Below, piece by piece: positions 1 to 7,498 of a stretch of 50,019 nucleotides of DNA (positions within the stretch are counted from its first letter, which is position 1; every line of letters begins with the position of its first letter). The notes under the pieces are model-generated. The model did no database searches. It was not told where the DNA came from and saw nothing but the letters and a program-made list of their open reading frames with translations. Location: assembly GCA_023511535.1 (NCBI GenBank), contig JAIMBK010000016.1, positions 1 to 50,019 on the forward strand. The letters run 5' to 3'. A program made the position numbers and the translations under genes. Source of the stretch: Armatimonadota bacterium (GTDB lineage: Bacteria > Bacillota > Desulfotomaculia > Desulfotomaculales > Nap2-2B).

Positions 1-2
1 AT

Positions 3-776
3 CTTTTAAAAAGATTTTTGCATACTCTGGGCAAGCAAAAGGAGCGCTGGCATAAGGATAGAGAACGCTGGCAAAAGAAAGCTTTGGTTTTAGAAGAACG
101 ATTGAAAGAAGTAACCGCTGCTCATCAGGAGGTAGCGGCGGCCCTGGCCCAGCGCGTGGAAGAAATCGGCCGCCACGAGCAACTGGTCACACAAATGGCG
201 GAAAAGGACTTGCTGCTCTCACTGCGCAAAAAAGAAATATTTCGTTACCGGGAGCATATTAACAAATTGGAAGCAAAAGCCAACAGTATTTTGCACCAGT
301 GCCGCCTTTGGGTGCAAAGAGCCCGTGAAAAAGAAGCGGAAAACCAGCAGCTACGAGATACAATAAATAAAAACCAATCTTCTTTAGAAACCCTATTTAC
401 CAAGTTACAGCAGTATAAAGAGCGTGATCGGGAGAACAAAGCAAGAATAACAGAATTAAAGGAGCAGCATGCCACGAAAGTAGCCGGTTTGCAAACGGAA
501 ATAGTAGAACTACGGCAAAAGCTGGAGCGAAAAAATGAACTGGCCAATCACGAAGAGCAACGCCTAAGAGAAGAACTTGGCATGTTGAGCAACGACTTGC
601 GGGAAGCTCTAAAACGCGAAGAGGAAATGGAACGTTCCGTACGCTTTATGCAACAGGATTTAACCAGGTGCCGCGAGGAGTATCAGCAGCTTGCAGTAAT
701 GCTAAAAAACCCTTTGGTTAAGCTAACCGTGAGGATTTGCTCTCTTTTTAGCTGGGGGTTGAAGCGAGTATTCTGA
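3..776 (+). CDS. Coiled-coil protein, 5' end cut by the window edge
   Basis: The frame is open right up to the first base, so the true start probably lies outside the window; an internal TTG at 18 is possible. The visible part is almost wholly charged, heptad-like helix rich in Glu, Lys, Arg and Gln, and ends in a short hydrophobic stretch (about 25 residues, PLVKLTVRICSLF...). That pattern fits a long coiled coil with a C-terminal membrane-touching or amphipathic tail. I do not recognise a family and assign no function. It is followed by about 190 bases without a gene and then the transposase unit. Confidence 0.6.
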   Translation, partial: LLKRFLHTLGKQKERWHKDRERWQKKALVLEERLKEVTAAHQEVAAALAQRVEEIGRHEQLVTQMAEKDLLLSLRKKEIFRYREHINKLEAKANSILHQCRLWVQRAREKEAENQQLRDTINKNQSSLETLFTKLQQYKERDRENKARITELKEQHATKVAGLQTEIVELRQKLERKNELANHEEQRLREELGMLSNDLREALKREEEMERSVRFMQQDLTRCREEYQQLAVMLKNPLVKLTVRICSLFSWGLKRVF

Positions 777-900
777 TAAAAGGCCGCATAAAATGTACCT
801 TGCACGGAGTTTTTCCATCAGTGCCGACGCATAAATAAAAGATGCCGCGTCAGCCCAATGATTCGGGACACAAAGAAGAAAATTTCGTTGCAAATAGGGG

Positions 901-930
901 TGGACAGCGCACAGGACTTTATGCGATAAT
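901..930 (+). promoter_or_regulatory. Possible promoter of the transposase unit
   Basis: TGGACA at 901-906 and GATAAT at 925-930 are separated by 18 bases and lie just before the DUF4338 gene. The stretch 777-964 otherwise shows no gene. This rests on motif matching only. Confidence 0.35.
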
Positions 931-964
931 AGGGTGGGAAAAAATGAGGAGAGGATGAGCTTCC

Positions 965-1876
965 TTGCGTTCGTGGGACCCACCCTTTTGGATTGGGGAT
1001 CGTCTTTTTACAGCAGAGGATTTGGCGTTGATCAAAGAAACTGTCCGGCAGTTCAAGCGGCTAACTCGCCGAGAGTTGTTCGCCACACTTTGCGAGAACC
1101 TGCCCTGGAAGGCGCCGAACGGTAAATTAAAAATAGACGCCTGCCGTTTATTCTTGGAACAACTCGAAGCTTCCGGTTTAATTGTACTGCCTCCCAAGAA
1201 GAGTCCGCCTAAAAGAAATAATCACGAGGTTGCGCCTTTGCCCTGCATTCCCAGGGAAGGCCCTTTAAAACAGTATCTTCCGGTGACGGTTGACCCGGTA
1301 CCGGTGGAGGAACAGCATCTTTGGAACGCAACGGTGGCCGCCTACCACCCCTTGGGTTACCGCCAACCCGTCGGCGCCCACCAGCGCTATTGGATCCAGA
1401 GCCGGGCCGAAGGAAAGGTCGAGATCCTGGGCGCTTTGTTATTCGCCGCCGCGGCCAGAAAGGTGGCCGTCCGGGAAGCCTGGATCGGGTGGACGGCGAC
1501 AGAACGCAACCGGTTCCGTTATCGAATCGTAAACAATACTCGTTTTCTGATTCTGCCGGGAGTGCAAATCCCCCACCTGGCCAGCCAAGCCCTGGCGCTG
1601 GCGGCCCGGCGCATCCGGGCGGACTGGCAAAAACGGTACGGGTACGCCCCGGTGCTTTTAGAGACCTTTGTCACCCCGCCGCACCGGGGGACCTGCTACC
1701 GGGCGGCCAATTGGCAGTACATCGGCGAAACAGCCGGCCTGGGCAGAGAACCCCGGAAGCAAAAAAGTCGCCCTGTGATCAAGATGATGTTTGTTTACCC
1801 CCTGGTCCGGGAATGGCGCTCCGAGCTTTGCGCCCCGACGCCGGTGGCGGGTGAGGGGGATGAGTTTGATGCGTAA
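965..1876 (+). CDS. DUF4338 (DruA-like) protein paired with a transposase
   Basis: 303 residues. The second half carries the DUF4338 signature in order: YHPLGY, VGAHQRYWI, WIGW, RIVNNTRFLILP, LASQ, DW..RYGY.PVLLETFV, GTCYRAANW and a final VFVYPL-like stretch. This family includes DruA of the Druantia defence system but is also very common as the passenger gene of transposase units. The TTG at 965 is the only start in frame after an upstream stop and follows AGGAGAGG by about 12 bases. The gene ends inside the start of the transposase gene, so the two are probably co-translated. No other Druantia genes are present, so a transposon passenger role is more likely than defence. Its molecular activity is unknown. 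Confidence 0.8.
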   Translation: MRSWDPPFWIGDRLFTAEDLALIKETVRQFKRLTRRELFATLCENLPWKAPNGKLKIDACRLFLEQLEASGLIVLPPKKSPPKRNNHEVAPLPCIPREGPLKQYLPVTVDPVPVEEQHLWNATVAAYHPLGYRQPVGAHQRYWIQSRAEGKVEILGALLFAAAARKVAVREAWIGWTATERNRFRYRIVNNTRFLILPGVQIPHLASQALALAARRIRADWQKRYGYAPVLLETFVTPPHRGTCYRAANWQYIGETAGLGREPRKQKSRPVIKMMFVYPLVREWRSELCAPTPVAGEGDEFDA

Positions 1877-3242
1877 TCCGGAGGCAATCAAGGCGGCTAC
1901 CTTACCCAACCGCATAAGTCCTTGGAAAACAATGGAGGAAGAACAAGCGGCCCGGCAGTCGGCCGCCGAGGCGCAGCTCAATGCCTGGCGGGCGATCTTG
2001 CCCGGTCTTTTGGAAAAGTTCGCCCGCTTAAAGGATCCCCGCCGGTCCGGGAGTATAAGGCACAAACTAACCGTACTCATGGTTTACGGCCTACTTTTGT
2101 TCATCTATCAGTATCATTCCCGGCGCGAAGCCAACCGGGAACTTAGCTGTCCCGCTGTTTTAGAGACGCTGCGGGCTGTTTTTCCCGAAGTGGACGGCAC
2201 TCCGCACCTAGACACCCTGGCCCGGCTCTTAGAGAGGATTCCGGCCGAGCAAATCGAAAATATTTTAGGGACCACCGTCCGTAAGCTCTTACGCAAAAAG
2301 AAATTACAGGCGCTTTTAGTCGAAAAGCATTATGTGGTCGCCGTTGACGGCACTCAAAAGTTTGCCCGGACTGTTTCCTTTGCGCCGGAGGCGCTCCACC
2401 GCAAGAACAAAAACTATGTTTACCTCCTGGAGGCTGTTCTCGTCGGTCCGCAAGGAATCGTCATTCCACTTTTGGCTGAGTTTTGTGAAAATGGCCCGGA
2501 TCAAGATAAACAGGACTGTGAATTAAAGGCCTTTTATCGTTTAGCACCCCGACTCAAAGAACTGATGGGCAAACTCCCTCTTCTAATCGTGGCCGACGGT
2601 CTTTACCCGAACGGCCCGGTAATGCAGATCTGCCGGCAGAACAACTGGGACTTTATGATCGTCCTGCCTTCAAACTGTCTTCAATCAGTCTGGGAGGATG
2701 CTTTGGGAATTCACCAACTGGAACCGGAGCAAACCCGGAAGCATCAGTGGGGCGACCGGGCCCAGTCCTTCTGGTGGGCTAACGGCATTGTTTACGATTG
2801 GCGGGATGCCGATAAGAGGTATCATCGCCTGGCGCTCAACGTGGTGGTTTGCAACGAAACCTGGGGGGAAAATGAAGCTACCTGGGCGTGGGTGTCGGGT
2901 ACCCCGCTGACCAAAAAAAATGTAATCAACCGCTGCAACCGGGCGGCCCGTCACCGGTGGGGCATTGAGGAGAATTTCCTTACCGAAAAACATGGGTACA
3001 GCTACGAACATCCATTTTCATATAACTGGAATGCCTTGAAAGGGTGGCATGCGCTGATGCGGCTGGCCCACCTGATCAACATCCTTACCTTACACACCGT
3101 AGCCTTATGGGATACGGTGCAAACTTTAGGTATTCACGGCACGCTGCGGTTTTTATGGCAGACCTTCACGGGCAACTGGCTTGACCTTTCTAGGCTGAGA
3201 AGGCTGTGCAATAAACCGGCGCAACTTCGTCTGGTGATTTAG
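1869..3242 (+). CDS. DDE transposase (ISNCY-like)
   Basis: About 457 residues from the ATG at 1869, which overlaps the stop of the DUF4338 gene and has GAGGGGG 8 bases upstream; an ATG at 1860 is the alternative. An RNase H-like transposase core is visible: a first Asp in VVAVDGTQ, a second in LLIVADGLYPNG, and a late Glu in RWGIEENFLTEKHGY, which fits a DDE triad. The N-terminal DPRRSGSIRHKL stretch resembles other transposases of this type, and pairing with a DUF4338 gene is typical of ISNCY-type units. It would cut and rejoin DNA at the element ends. The frame is intact, so the unit may be active, but I could not see clear terminal inverted repeats. The family name is from memory of similar pairs. 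Confidence 0.75.
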   Translation: MRNPEAIKAATLPNRISPWKTMEEEQAARQSAAEAQLNAWRAILPGLLEKFARLKDPRRSGSIRHKLTVLMVYGLLLFIYQYHSRREANRELSCPAVLETLRAVFPEVDGTPHLDTLARLLERIPAEQIENILGTTVRKLLRKKKLQALLVEKHYVVAVDGTQKFARTVSFAPEALHRKNKNYVYLLEAVLVGPQGIVIPLLAEFCENGPDQDKQDCELKAFYRLAPRLKELMGKLPLLIVADGLYPNGPVMQICRQNNWDFMIVLPSNCLQSVWEDALGIHQLEPEQTRKHQWGDRAQSFWWANGIVYDWRDADKRYHRLALNVVVCNETWGENEATWAWVSGTPLTKKNVINRCNRAARHRWGIEENFLTEKHGYSYEHPFSYNWNALKGWHALMRLAHLINILTLHTVALWDTVQTLGIHGTLRFLWQTFTGNWLDLSRLRRLCNKPAQLRLVI

Positions 3243-3470
3243 TCACGCGAGTTTCTACTAAACTAAAAAAATCACTTCGGGCGAGGGCCACCTCGCCTAT
3301 ACCTGCTTGGACCAATTCTGTCCAGGTAGTGCCATAAATATCCAGGCCATTACCAAATTTACATAAAACACATATCTTTGCCTGCGGACCATACTGCCGG
3401 GTGTGGAAAAAGAGCTCAAAGAACTTTATAAAATATTTGGTGCGTCAGCACTGAAAACATCACAGTTTGA
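3243..3470. other. Gene-free stretch with two hairpins
   Basis: No gene seen. GGCGAGG/CCTCGCC (3280-3297, loop GCCA) and a second imperfect hairpin around 3303-3332 (GGAC...GTCC within ACCTG...AGGTAG) lie after the transposase. Neither is followed by a clear T run. They could be a subterminal part of the insertion sequence or a weak terminator. Confidence 0.4.
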
Positions 3471-3499
3471 TTGACAGTCCGCCACTGTCGTGATAAAAT
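3471..3499 (+). promoter_or_regulatory. tRNA-Leu promoter
   Basis: TTGACA (3471-3476) and TAAAAT (3494-3499) with exactly 17 bases between, 11 bases before the tRNA-Leu gene. Confidence 0.8.
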
Positions 3500-3509
3500 A
3501 AATGTGCAG

Positions 3510-3598
3510 GCCGGAGTGGCGGAACAGGCAGACGCAAGGGACTTAAAATCCCTCGGAGGTTTTCCTCCGTACCGGTTCAAGTCCGGTCTCCGGCACCA
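3510..3598 (+). tRNA. tRNA-Leu (UAA)
   Basis: 89 bases including an encoded CCA. Acceptor stem GCCGGAG/CTCCGGC, anticodon loop CTTAAAA giving UAA, a long variable arm GGAGG-TTTT-CCTCC as expected for leucine, and a T loop TTCAAGT. Its 3' part is duplicated at 11506-11584, showing it is the integration site of element E1. The 3' half in this copy probably comes from the element and restores a functional gene. Confidence 0.97.
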
Positions 3599-3599
3599 G
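3521..3599 (+). repeat. Left att repeat of E1 (inside tRNA-Leu)
   Basis: Matches 11506-11584 over 79 bases except one base in the variable loop (TTTT versus GTTT). The shared core includes the anticodon stem-loop, with CGCAAGGGACT at 3533-3543. Confidence 0.92.
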
Positions 3600-3657
3600 T
3601 TGAAAATCAAGGCTTCCGGGGCAGGGAAAAAGTCCCAGGAGGGGCAGGAAAAAAATT

Positions 3658-3699
3658 AGTCCCTTGTGTCTGACGAAAGGCATGGCACCACAAGGGACT
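3658..3699. repeat. Left inverted pair of integrase-type sites
   Basis: AGTCCCTTGTG (3658-3668) and CACAAGGGACT (3689-3699) are exact inverse copies 20 bases apart. The same pair occurs in the opposite order at the right end (11404-11455). CAAGGGACT is also the 5' side of the tRNA-Leu anticodon arm, so these look like extra copies of the recombination core. They overlap any transcript start of the integrase gene and could also regulate it. Confidence 0.75.
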
Positions 3700-3744
3700 T
3701 TCTCTTTCGCCTCCAAAACAATTCAAAAAAGGAGGCATTTTTTC

Positions 3745-4686
3745 ATGGCGAAAGGGAAGGTTTTAAGGCTGCACAAAGACACACCGGCCACCTGGGAGGA
3801 AGCGTTAGAACAATTCCTTTTGTGGAAGCAGGGAGGGAATCTAAGCAAGGGGACACTGCATGATTACCGCCGCCACGTCACCCGCTTTTTCACTTACTAC
3901 CCGGAAGCATATCACCCGGCAAAGGTGAAAAGGGCCGTCCTGGAATACATGGCGAAGGAAGCAAGTCCGGCATATTACAACTTGAAGCTGATTTACTTGA
4001 AAGCGTTCTTTGCCTGGGCCGTCAAAGAGGGAATTTTCCCGGAGAATCCTTTGGAGGGGTTCAGAAAACGCAAAGACGAAGGCAGGGTAGTTGACGTTGA
4101 CGCCGACACTTTGCAACGCCTCCTATCCCTGCCTAATCGGGAAACGTTCGCAGGACTGCGGGACTACGCATTGTTCCTGCTGACGTTTGATACTGGTATT
4201 CGACCAAAGGAAGCGTTTTCCCTGCTGGTGGAGGACTTTAATTTTAAAAATTTGCAGGTGACTATCCGCCGGGAAAACGCAAAGACCAGGGAGACAAGGG
4301 TTTTGCCTATCCTTCCGGTTACGGCAAATGCCGTCCGGGACTTGATAGCAGCCAGGCACCCGGCCTGGAAGGATTCCGTTCCCGTATTCTGCACCCAGGA
4401 CGGGACGCCGCTAACCGCCTGGACATGGGGGGATAGAATCGAAATGTACTCGAAAAAGTTAGGGGTGAAATTATGGCCGTATGCCTTGCGTCACGCTTTC
4501 GCACTAACCTATATCCGCAACGGGGGTTACGAATTGGGCCTTCAGCGTACCCTGGGACACTCTACTTTGGCAATGACCAGAAGGTATGTCAATCTAACGC
4601 AAGCAGATTTAAGAGAAATGAACACGGCAGCTTCTCCGTTAAACACTCTCCTACCGCAAAGGCATAGGGTGAGGAAAAGACGATAA
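3745..4686 (+). CDS. int: Tyrosine-recombinase integrase of E1
   Basis: 313 residues from the ATG at 3745, which has AAAAAAGGAGG 9 bases upstream; the open frame extends to a TTG at 3664 but that part covers the inverted sites. It has a SAM-like core-binding domain (about residues 15-95) and a catalytic domain with Arg in DTGIRPKEAF, the LRHAF box, LGHST and the final Tyr in RRYVNL. It lacks an N-terminal AP2-type arm-binding domain, so it is closer to simple Xer-like recombinases. It would integrate and excise E1 at tRNA-Leu. It is transcribed away from the tRNA and followed by two terminators. Confidence 0.9.
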   Translation: MAKGKVLRLHKDTPATWEEALEQFLLWKQGGNLSKGTLHDYRRHVTRFFTYYPEAYHPAKVKRAVLEYMAKEASPAYYNLKLIYLKAFFAWAVKEGIFPENPLEGFRKRKDEGRVVDVDADTLQRLLSLPNRETFAGLRDYALFLLTFDTGIRPKEAFSLLVEDFNFKNLQVTIRRENAKTRETRVLPILPVTANAVRDLIAARHPAWKDSVPVFCTQDGTPLTAWTWGDRIEMYSKKLGVKLWPYALRHAFALTYIRNGGYELGLQRTLGHSTLAMTRRYVNLTQADLREMNTAASPLNTLLPQRHRVRKRR

Positions 4687-4700
4687 CCGAACGATTACCG

Positions 4701-4731
4701 GGCCGCTAACCACGCGGCCTTATTCTTTTTT
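4701..4731 (+). terminator. Terminator after E1 integrase
   Basis: GGCCGC, loop TAACCAC, GCGGCC, then TTATTCTTTTTT. Confidence 0.8.
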
Positions 4732-4757
4732 AAAAGCGAAAAATGAGGGGTTTTTCT

Positions 4758-4790
4758 CCGGGCAGGTATTACCCTTGCCCGGTCTTTTTT
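4758..4790 (+). terminator. Second terminator after E1 integrase
   Basis: CCGGGCA/TGCCCGG stem with an 11-base loop, followed by TCTTTTTT. It may insulate the integrase from the converging leftward gene. Confidence 0.75.
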
Positions 4791-4830
4791 CGTTCAAATT
4801 TGGGCCATTTCTGCAAGAGGAAGGTTGATT

Positions 4831-5106
4831 CTACAGCATCAGCAAGGCAAGCAATGCCTGTTGGTTTAGCGGGGGCGGCGGGCCTTTCTTGAAGGAAGGG
4901 CAGTCTATCACCTTGAAGAAAGTTCCTTCCTCCGTCTCTAGGGTGAGGGCAGACGCACCCACGGCTTGCAGGCCGTCTTGGGCATCCCTGTAAGCGAAGA
5001 AGGCACAATCGCAGCCGGTTGCCCTAGAACAGCTCCAGCAAAGGGCTTCCGTTTCGTGGAAGGGGTTCTTCTGGCTAGGCAGGGGTGACAGGATTCTCCG
5101 GGGCAC
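4831..5106 (-). CDS. Small Cys-rich protein conserved in E1 and E2
   Basis: 91 residues, GTG start at 5106 with AAAGGAGG 7 bases upstream. It carries CWSC, CDC and a later single Cys, a pattern that could bind zinc, and a highly conserved C-terminus (GPPPPLNQQALLALLML). The homologue in E2 (40047-40304) shares NPF...HE.E.LCW.C..ATG..CAFF, DAQ.GLQAV..ALLE and FFKV..CPS. Both genes lie in the same place, between the hairpin array and the integrase side. Function unknown. The strong conservation between otherwise diverged elements says it matters to the element. Confidence 0.7.
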   Translation of the reverse strand: MPRRILSPLPSQKNPFHETEALCWSCSRATGCDCAFFAYRDAQDGLQAVGASALTLETEEGTFFKVIDCPSFKKGPPPPLNQQALLALLML

Positions 5107-5230
5107 CTGGTTCCTCCTTTCGCCGGGCCGGAGGGTAGGGGGGAGGGGGCACCGGCCAGCGAAGAGTTCTGCTCACCGTCAAATTTTACCCAAAAATCTG
5201 CTCCCCGGCAACGTCATACTATATCCGGCC

Positions 5231-5428
5231 TTATGGTGTGCCTGAAGGAGCAGTCCGGCGGACGGTAGCTTGGCCAACACCGGCAAGGGAAGCTATCTGC
5301 TTAGATGTTCTTTCTGAAGAAATTGGAAGTTTTTGACTACAAGTATTGTGAACATTCACGTTAGTTGTAGGTAAATCCTGGAACCAACGGCTCACCGTTT
5401 TTGAGCACATTTTTCCGGTAGTTTTCAA
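5231..5428 (-). pseudogene. Relic or mini-gene with a helix-turn-helix motif
   Basis: A 65-codon open frame with a TTG start. Its 3' part encodes SERTSKQIASLAGVGQATVRR, shaped like the DNA-binding helix-turn-helix of ParB- or replication-type proteins. In E2 the same motif (TAKAIASVAGVGER) is found on the minus strand near 40725-40770, in a frame interrupted by palindromes. The shared 24-base block around 5405-5428 and 40537-40560 is also conserved as DNA. I read it as the remnant of a longer gene broken up by hairpins, but a short functional gene cannot be ruled out. Confidence 0.4.
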
Positions 5429-5633
5429 GTGCTCAATTTAAGCACTTGAATTTTCTCCGAGTGGTCAATTTTACCACTCGGTAGCTGCTTCCAGAGTAAG
5501 GAGGACAAATTGTCCTCCTTATTTTCTACCAGTTTCTGACTTCTGGTCAAAATAGCCAGAAGTTAAATCCGTCCGCCTACCTTGCTTCCTCTACCGCAGG
5601 GTAGAATATAGACCCACCAGTCAATATTCTACC
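5390..5633. repeat. Hairpin array of E1 (at least five palindromes)
   Basis: Palindromes with different arms but an alike 7-base spacer: 5424-5450 (arm TTCAAGTGCT, spacer CAATTTA), 5457-5481 (CCGAGTGGT, CAATTTT), 5498-5520 (AAGGAGGA, CAAATTG), 5539-5563 (ACTTCTGGT, CAAAATA, one G-T pair). 5601-5633 is longer (arms of about 14 bases with one mismatch, loop CCACCA), and a weaker one lies at 5390-5406. The stretch 5107-5723 has no certain gene. A homologous array occupies the same place in E2. Possible roles are a replication origin, protein operators or structured RNA. Confidence 0.8.
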
Positions 5634-5723
5634 GCCGGTAAGTACCCGTTTCCAGGGGGGTCTTTTCCGGGGGCAAAAATCGATTTTTTACATTCGCAGA
5701 GAATTCGGACAATTCCCCGGAAG

Positions 5724-5745
5724 AAAAAAGCCCGCTAATGCGGGC
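5724..5745 (-). terminator. Terminator of the E1 leftward operon
   Basis: On the minus strand GCCCGC, loop ATTA, GCGGGC, then TTTTTT. It is conserved in E2 (40956-40976) together with the flanking block containing GAATTCGGACAATTCC. Confidence 0.85.
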
Positions 5746-5784
5746 CGGAAAAGGGGGTGAAAAAACAAGGTGGTTTGCTTTATT

Positions 5785-6531
5785 TTACCATCGCCTGCGG
5801 TTCGGTTGCAAGGGACGCTCCTTTTCCATCAGACCAGCCTGTTTCCCCTGCCATTGTCCAATTCTGATTTTTATCGCAAAGGGCAGTTCGTCAAGCAACG
5901 GCCTGAAACGCTCCTTCCCCTGTTCTGCCGTTCCCCTCAATAATTCGTGTTCTTCTTTTGCCGCTTCCGCCACCGTATCAAGGCATTTGATGATTTCTTG
6001 AAGTGCCATTTCCGCCCTTTCAATGTTTCTATCTACCTGCCCTTGCAGCTCCTTCAGCCTGGCAAGCTTCTCCCCGTCCACGGCGGGCGGCGGGGCCAAT
6101 TCCGGGGCGAGTTCAAAAATCTGACTGTCAAACGAGCCGGGCCAATATTTTTTCACCTGCTTCAGAAATTCCACCCTCGCCTCCCGTTTGAATCCGGCAA
6201 GTGATTCCTCCAGGACTTCCGGGGGGATTTGGCCGACAACCTCTTGCAATTCCCTCTCGAAAGCCTCCTGTACCTTTGCGTCTATATCGGCCAAAACGTC
6301 CTTTAAGCTGATTGCTTCCGGTTTCCCCCGCCGCCGGAGGAAGGACAGCTTACGCTTTTCCTCCAGGATTTGCGTAAGATACTCGGAAAACTGGTGATAC
6401 ACATCCAGGCCGATGTCTCTCGCTTCAATCCAAACCCTGGTTTTCGGGGGGGCCGGGGGCTGGTCGGGGCTTGCTACCCGCACCGATATTCCTGCTTTTG
6501 CCGCTAAGTTGACAGAAGAATGACCTTTCAT
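5785..6531 (-). CDS. Element-conserved helical protein
   Basis: 248 residues, ATG with AAAGGAGAAT upstream. Near-identical in long stretches to the 247-residue E2 protein (41014-41757): PDQPPAPPKTRVWIEAR, ELQEVVGQIPPEVLEESLAG, YWPGSFDSQIFE, KERFRPLLDELPFAIKI and a PLQ.NRRRW end. The middle (about residues 160-210) is a predicted coiled coil. There is no signal peptide or catalytic motif. It is the last gene of the leftward operon. Function unknown. Conservation higher than in the replication genes suggests a central role in the element, possibly DNA or replication-complex binding. Confidence 0.75.
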   Translation of the reverse strand: MKGHSSVNLAAKAGISVRVASPDQPPAPPKTRVWIEARDIGLDVYHQFSEYLTQILEEKRKLSFLRRRGKPEAISLKDVLADIDAKVQEAFERELQEVVGQIPPEVLEESLAGFKREARVEFLKQVKKYWPGSFDSQIFELAPELAPPPAVDGEKLARLKELQGQVDRNIERAEMALQEIIKCLDTVAEAAKEEHELLRGTAEQGKERFRPLLDELPFAIKIRIGQWQGKQAGLMEKERPLQPNRRRW

Positions 6532-6534
6532 TTT

Positions 6535-6801
6535 TTATTCTCCTTTCTTTCCAGAAATTAGCATTTGGCAATCGTGGGCCAACCACGGCCACGGCCAGGG
6601 GGTAGGTTTCCCTGTTAGTTCGCCCGCTGCCCGCAGCTTCCCCTTTCGGGCTAACTCCCGCCGCCGGGTTCTTTCTTGATACTCCCTGCACACCTGGCAC
6701 AAGCCGCCGATTTCAGCTTCCGCCATGTTGCACCGCCGGCAAACTCTTTTCCCCTGTGCCATCCTGCGGATTTTTAGATTTGTTTTTACAAAACTTGCCA
6801 A
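6535..6801 (-). CDS. Small zinc-ribbon-like protein
   Basis: 88 residues starting at a TTG that directly follows the upstream TGA, with GGGGGAGAG before it. The E2 homologue (41757-42008) starts with an ATG at the same residue (MASF), which supports this start. Two CxxC pairs (CRRCNMAEAEIGGLCQVC) form a likely zinc ribbon, followed by a basic Arg-rich helix. Function unknown; DNA or RNA binding is plausible. Confidence 0.7.
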   Translation of the reverse strand: MASFVKTNLKIRRMAQGKRVCRRCNMAEAEIGGLCQVCREYQERTRRRELARKGKLRAAGELTGKPTPWPWPWLAHDCQMLISGKKGE

Positions 6802-6951
6802 TCAACTCTCCCCCTTGCTGCTTAGTGCCGTAATCCTTCGAGTGACTTTCGCATACTCTAACCGCAGTTTTTCTAAACGTTCCTTTAGTGCTTCCCTTCT
6901 CTTTAGTAAGTGCACCAGGTCTTTTTCGGTTGGCAACTTTGTGTCTGTCAT
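6802..6951 (-). CDS. Small coiled-coil ORF (49 aa)
   Basis: Reads MTDTKLPTEKDLVHLLKRRE and then a charged helix ending SKGES. It fills the gap between its neighbours exactly, its stop abutting the next start. E2 has a 38-residue helical ORF in the same slot (42015-42131), although sequence similarity is weak. Supported by operon position and codon continuity; no function known. Confidence 0.5.
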   Translation of the reverse strand: MTDTKLPTEKDLVHLLKRREALKERLEKLRLEYAKVTRRITALSSKGES

Positions 6952-6957
6952 AGCAAA

Positions 6958-7086
6958 TCACCTCCCCTTTCGATTTTTTGAGTATTTCCGGACCTTTGCT
7001 TCCCTTTCCTCCCTCTTTTGTTCACGGAGGAAGCGGGAAAGCAGGGATTCAAAGGATTCATCGGGCCGCTTTTCCACCTTTGCCAT
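6958..7086 (-). CDS. Small basic ORF (42 aa), conserved in E2
   Basis: Encodes MAKVEKRPDESFESLLSRFL and then a basic helix ending YSKNRKGR. The E2 counterpart (42135-42266) has P.ESFDSLLDRF, REEREAK and YSKNRRRGR. Both overlap the end of the upstream ribbon-helix-helix gene by exactly 29 bases, so the arrangement and the reading frame are conserved. Function unknown. Confidence 0.65.
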   Translation of the reverse strand: MAKVEKRPDESFESLLSRFLREQKREEREAKVRKYSKNRKGR

Positions 7087-7288
7087 TGTCCCGTCGCCTT
7101 TCTGTGATTTTCCAATTTCCCTGCATTAGCCGCAAGAATTGCCATTGCCTGATATATGCTTCCAGGGCTGCCCGAACAAGGTCGCTTGTGCTTGCCCGTA
7201 GCCTTTTATTGTCTCGATTTAGGCATTTCCGCAATGCCTCCAATTGGACTAGTTGCTCCGGAGGCAATCTGACGGTTATCCGGGGCAT
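7058..7288 (-). CDS. Ribbon-helix-helix-like small protein
   Basis: 76 residues. It begins with the strand PRITVRLPPEQLVQLEAL followed by two helices, as in CopG/Arc-type DNA-binding proteins. The E2 homologue (42238-42468) shares ITVRLPPE.L..LE.LRK, SDL.RAA..AYI.QWQ, LQGNWKI and a basic tail. Probably a dimeric repressor or a partition/replication-control protein of the element. Operon partner of the next small gene. Confidence 0.7.
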   Translation of the reverse strand: MPRITVRLPPEQLVQLEALRKCLNRDNKRLRASTSDLVRAALEAYIRQWQFLRLMQGNWKITERRRDNGKGGKAAR

Positions 7289-7293
7289 CTTCT

Positions 7294-7482
7294 TTATTCC
7301 TCCCCTTCCTTCGGGTCGAAAGGCACCAGGATTTCCGCCGCCCGTTCCGCTTGCTCCAAGCCCATGCTTAAAATCGCTTCCAGGAGTTCTTCAACATCGC
7401 ATTGAAAACCACGGTTAGCCATCCGTTCCTGTAGGCTTTTCAGCCGGTTTTCTGTTTCAGTCGTTACCGAAAATTTCAACAT
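7294..7482 (-). CDS. Small helical protein conserved in E1 and E2
   Basis: 62 residues. It starts LKFSVTTETENRLKSLQERM, then ANRGF, and ends VPFDPKEGEE. The E2 homologue (42481-42666, GTG start) aligns over its whole length. A beta strand followed by helices suggests another ribbon-helix-helix-like regulator, but this is uncertain. It lies 5 bases before the ribbon-helix-helix gene. Confidence 0.65.
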   Translation of the reverse strand: MLKFSVTTETENRLKSLQERMANRGFQCDVEELLEAILSMGLEQAERAAEILVPFDPKEGEE

Positions 7483-7498
7483 TTACCAGCATCCCCTT

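Larger units (their letters stand above)
965..3242 (+). mobile_element. Two-gene transposase unit (DUF4338 plus DDE transposase), ends not defined
   Basis: The coordinates cover only the two overlapping genes. No confident inverted repeats or target duplication were found in 777-964 or 3243-3470, so the real ends are unknown. Confidence 0.6.

Noticed and set aside
965..1876. Druantia defence system
   Set aside because: Only the DUF4338 protein is present; the large helicase and other Druantia genes are absent, and a transposase is directly coupled to it.
5390..5633. CRISPR array
   Set aside because: Units are palindromes with differing arms and irregular spacing, not identical repeats with unique spacers, and no cas genes are present.
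6948..7145. 65-codon minus-strand frame
   Set aside because: Overlaps the better supported 42-codon ORF, whose sequence and overlap are conserved in E2.
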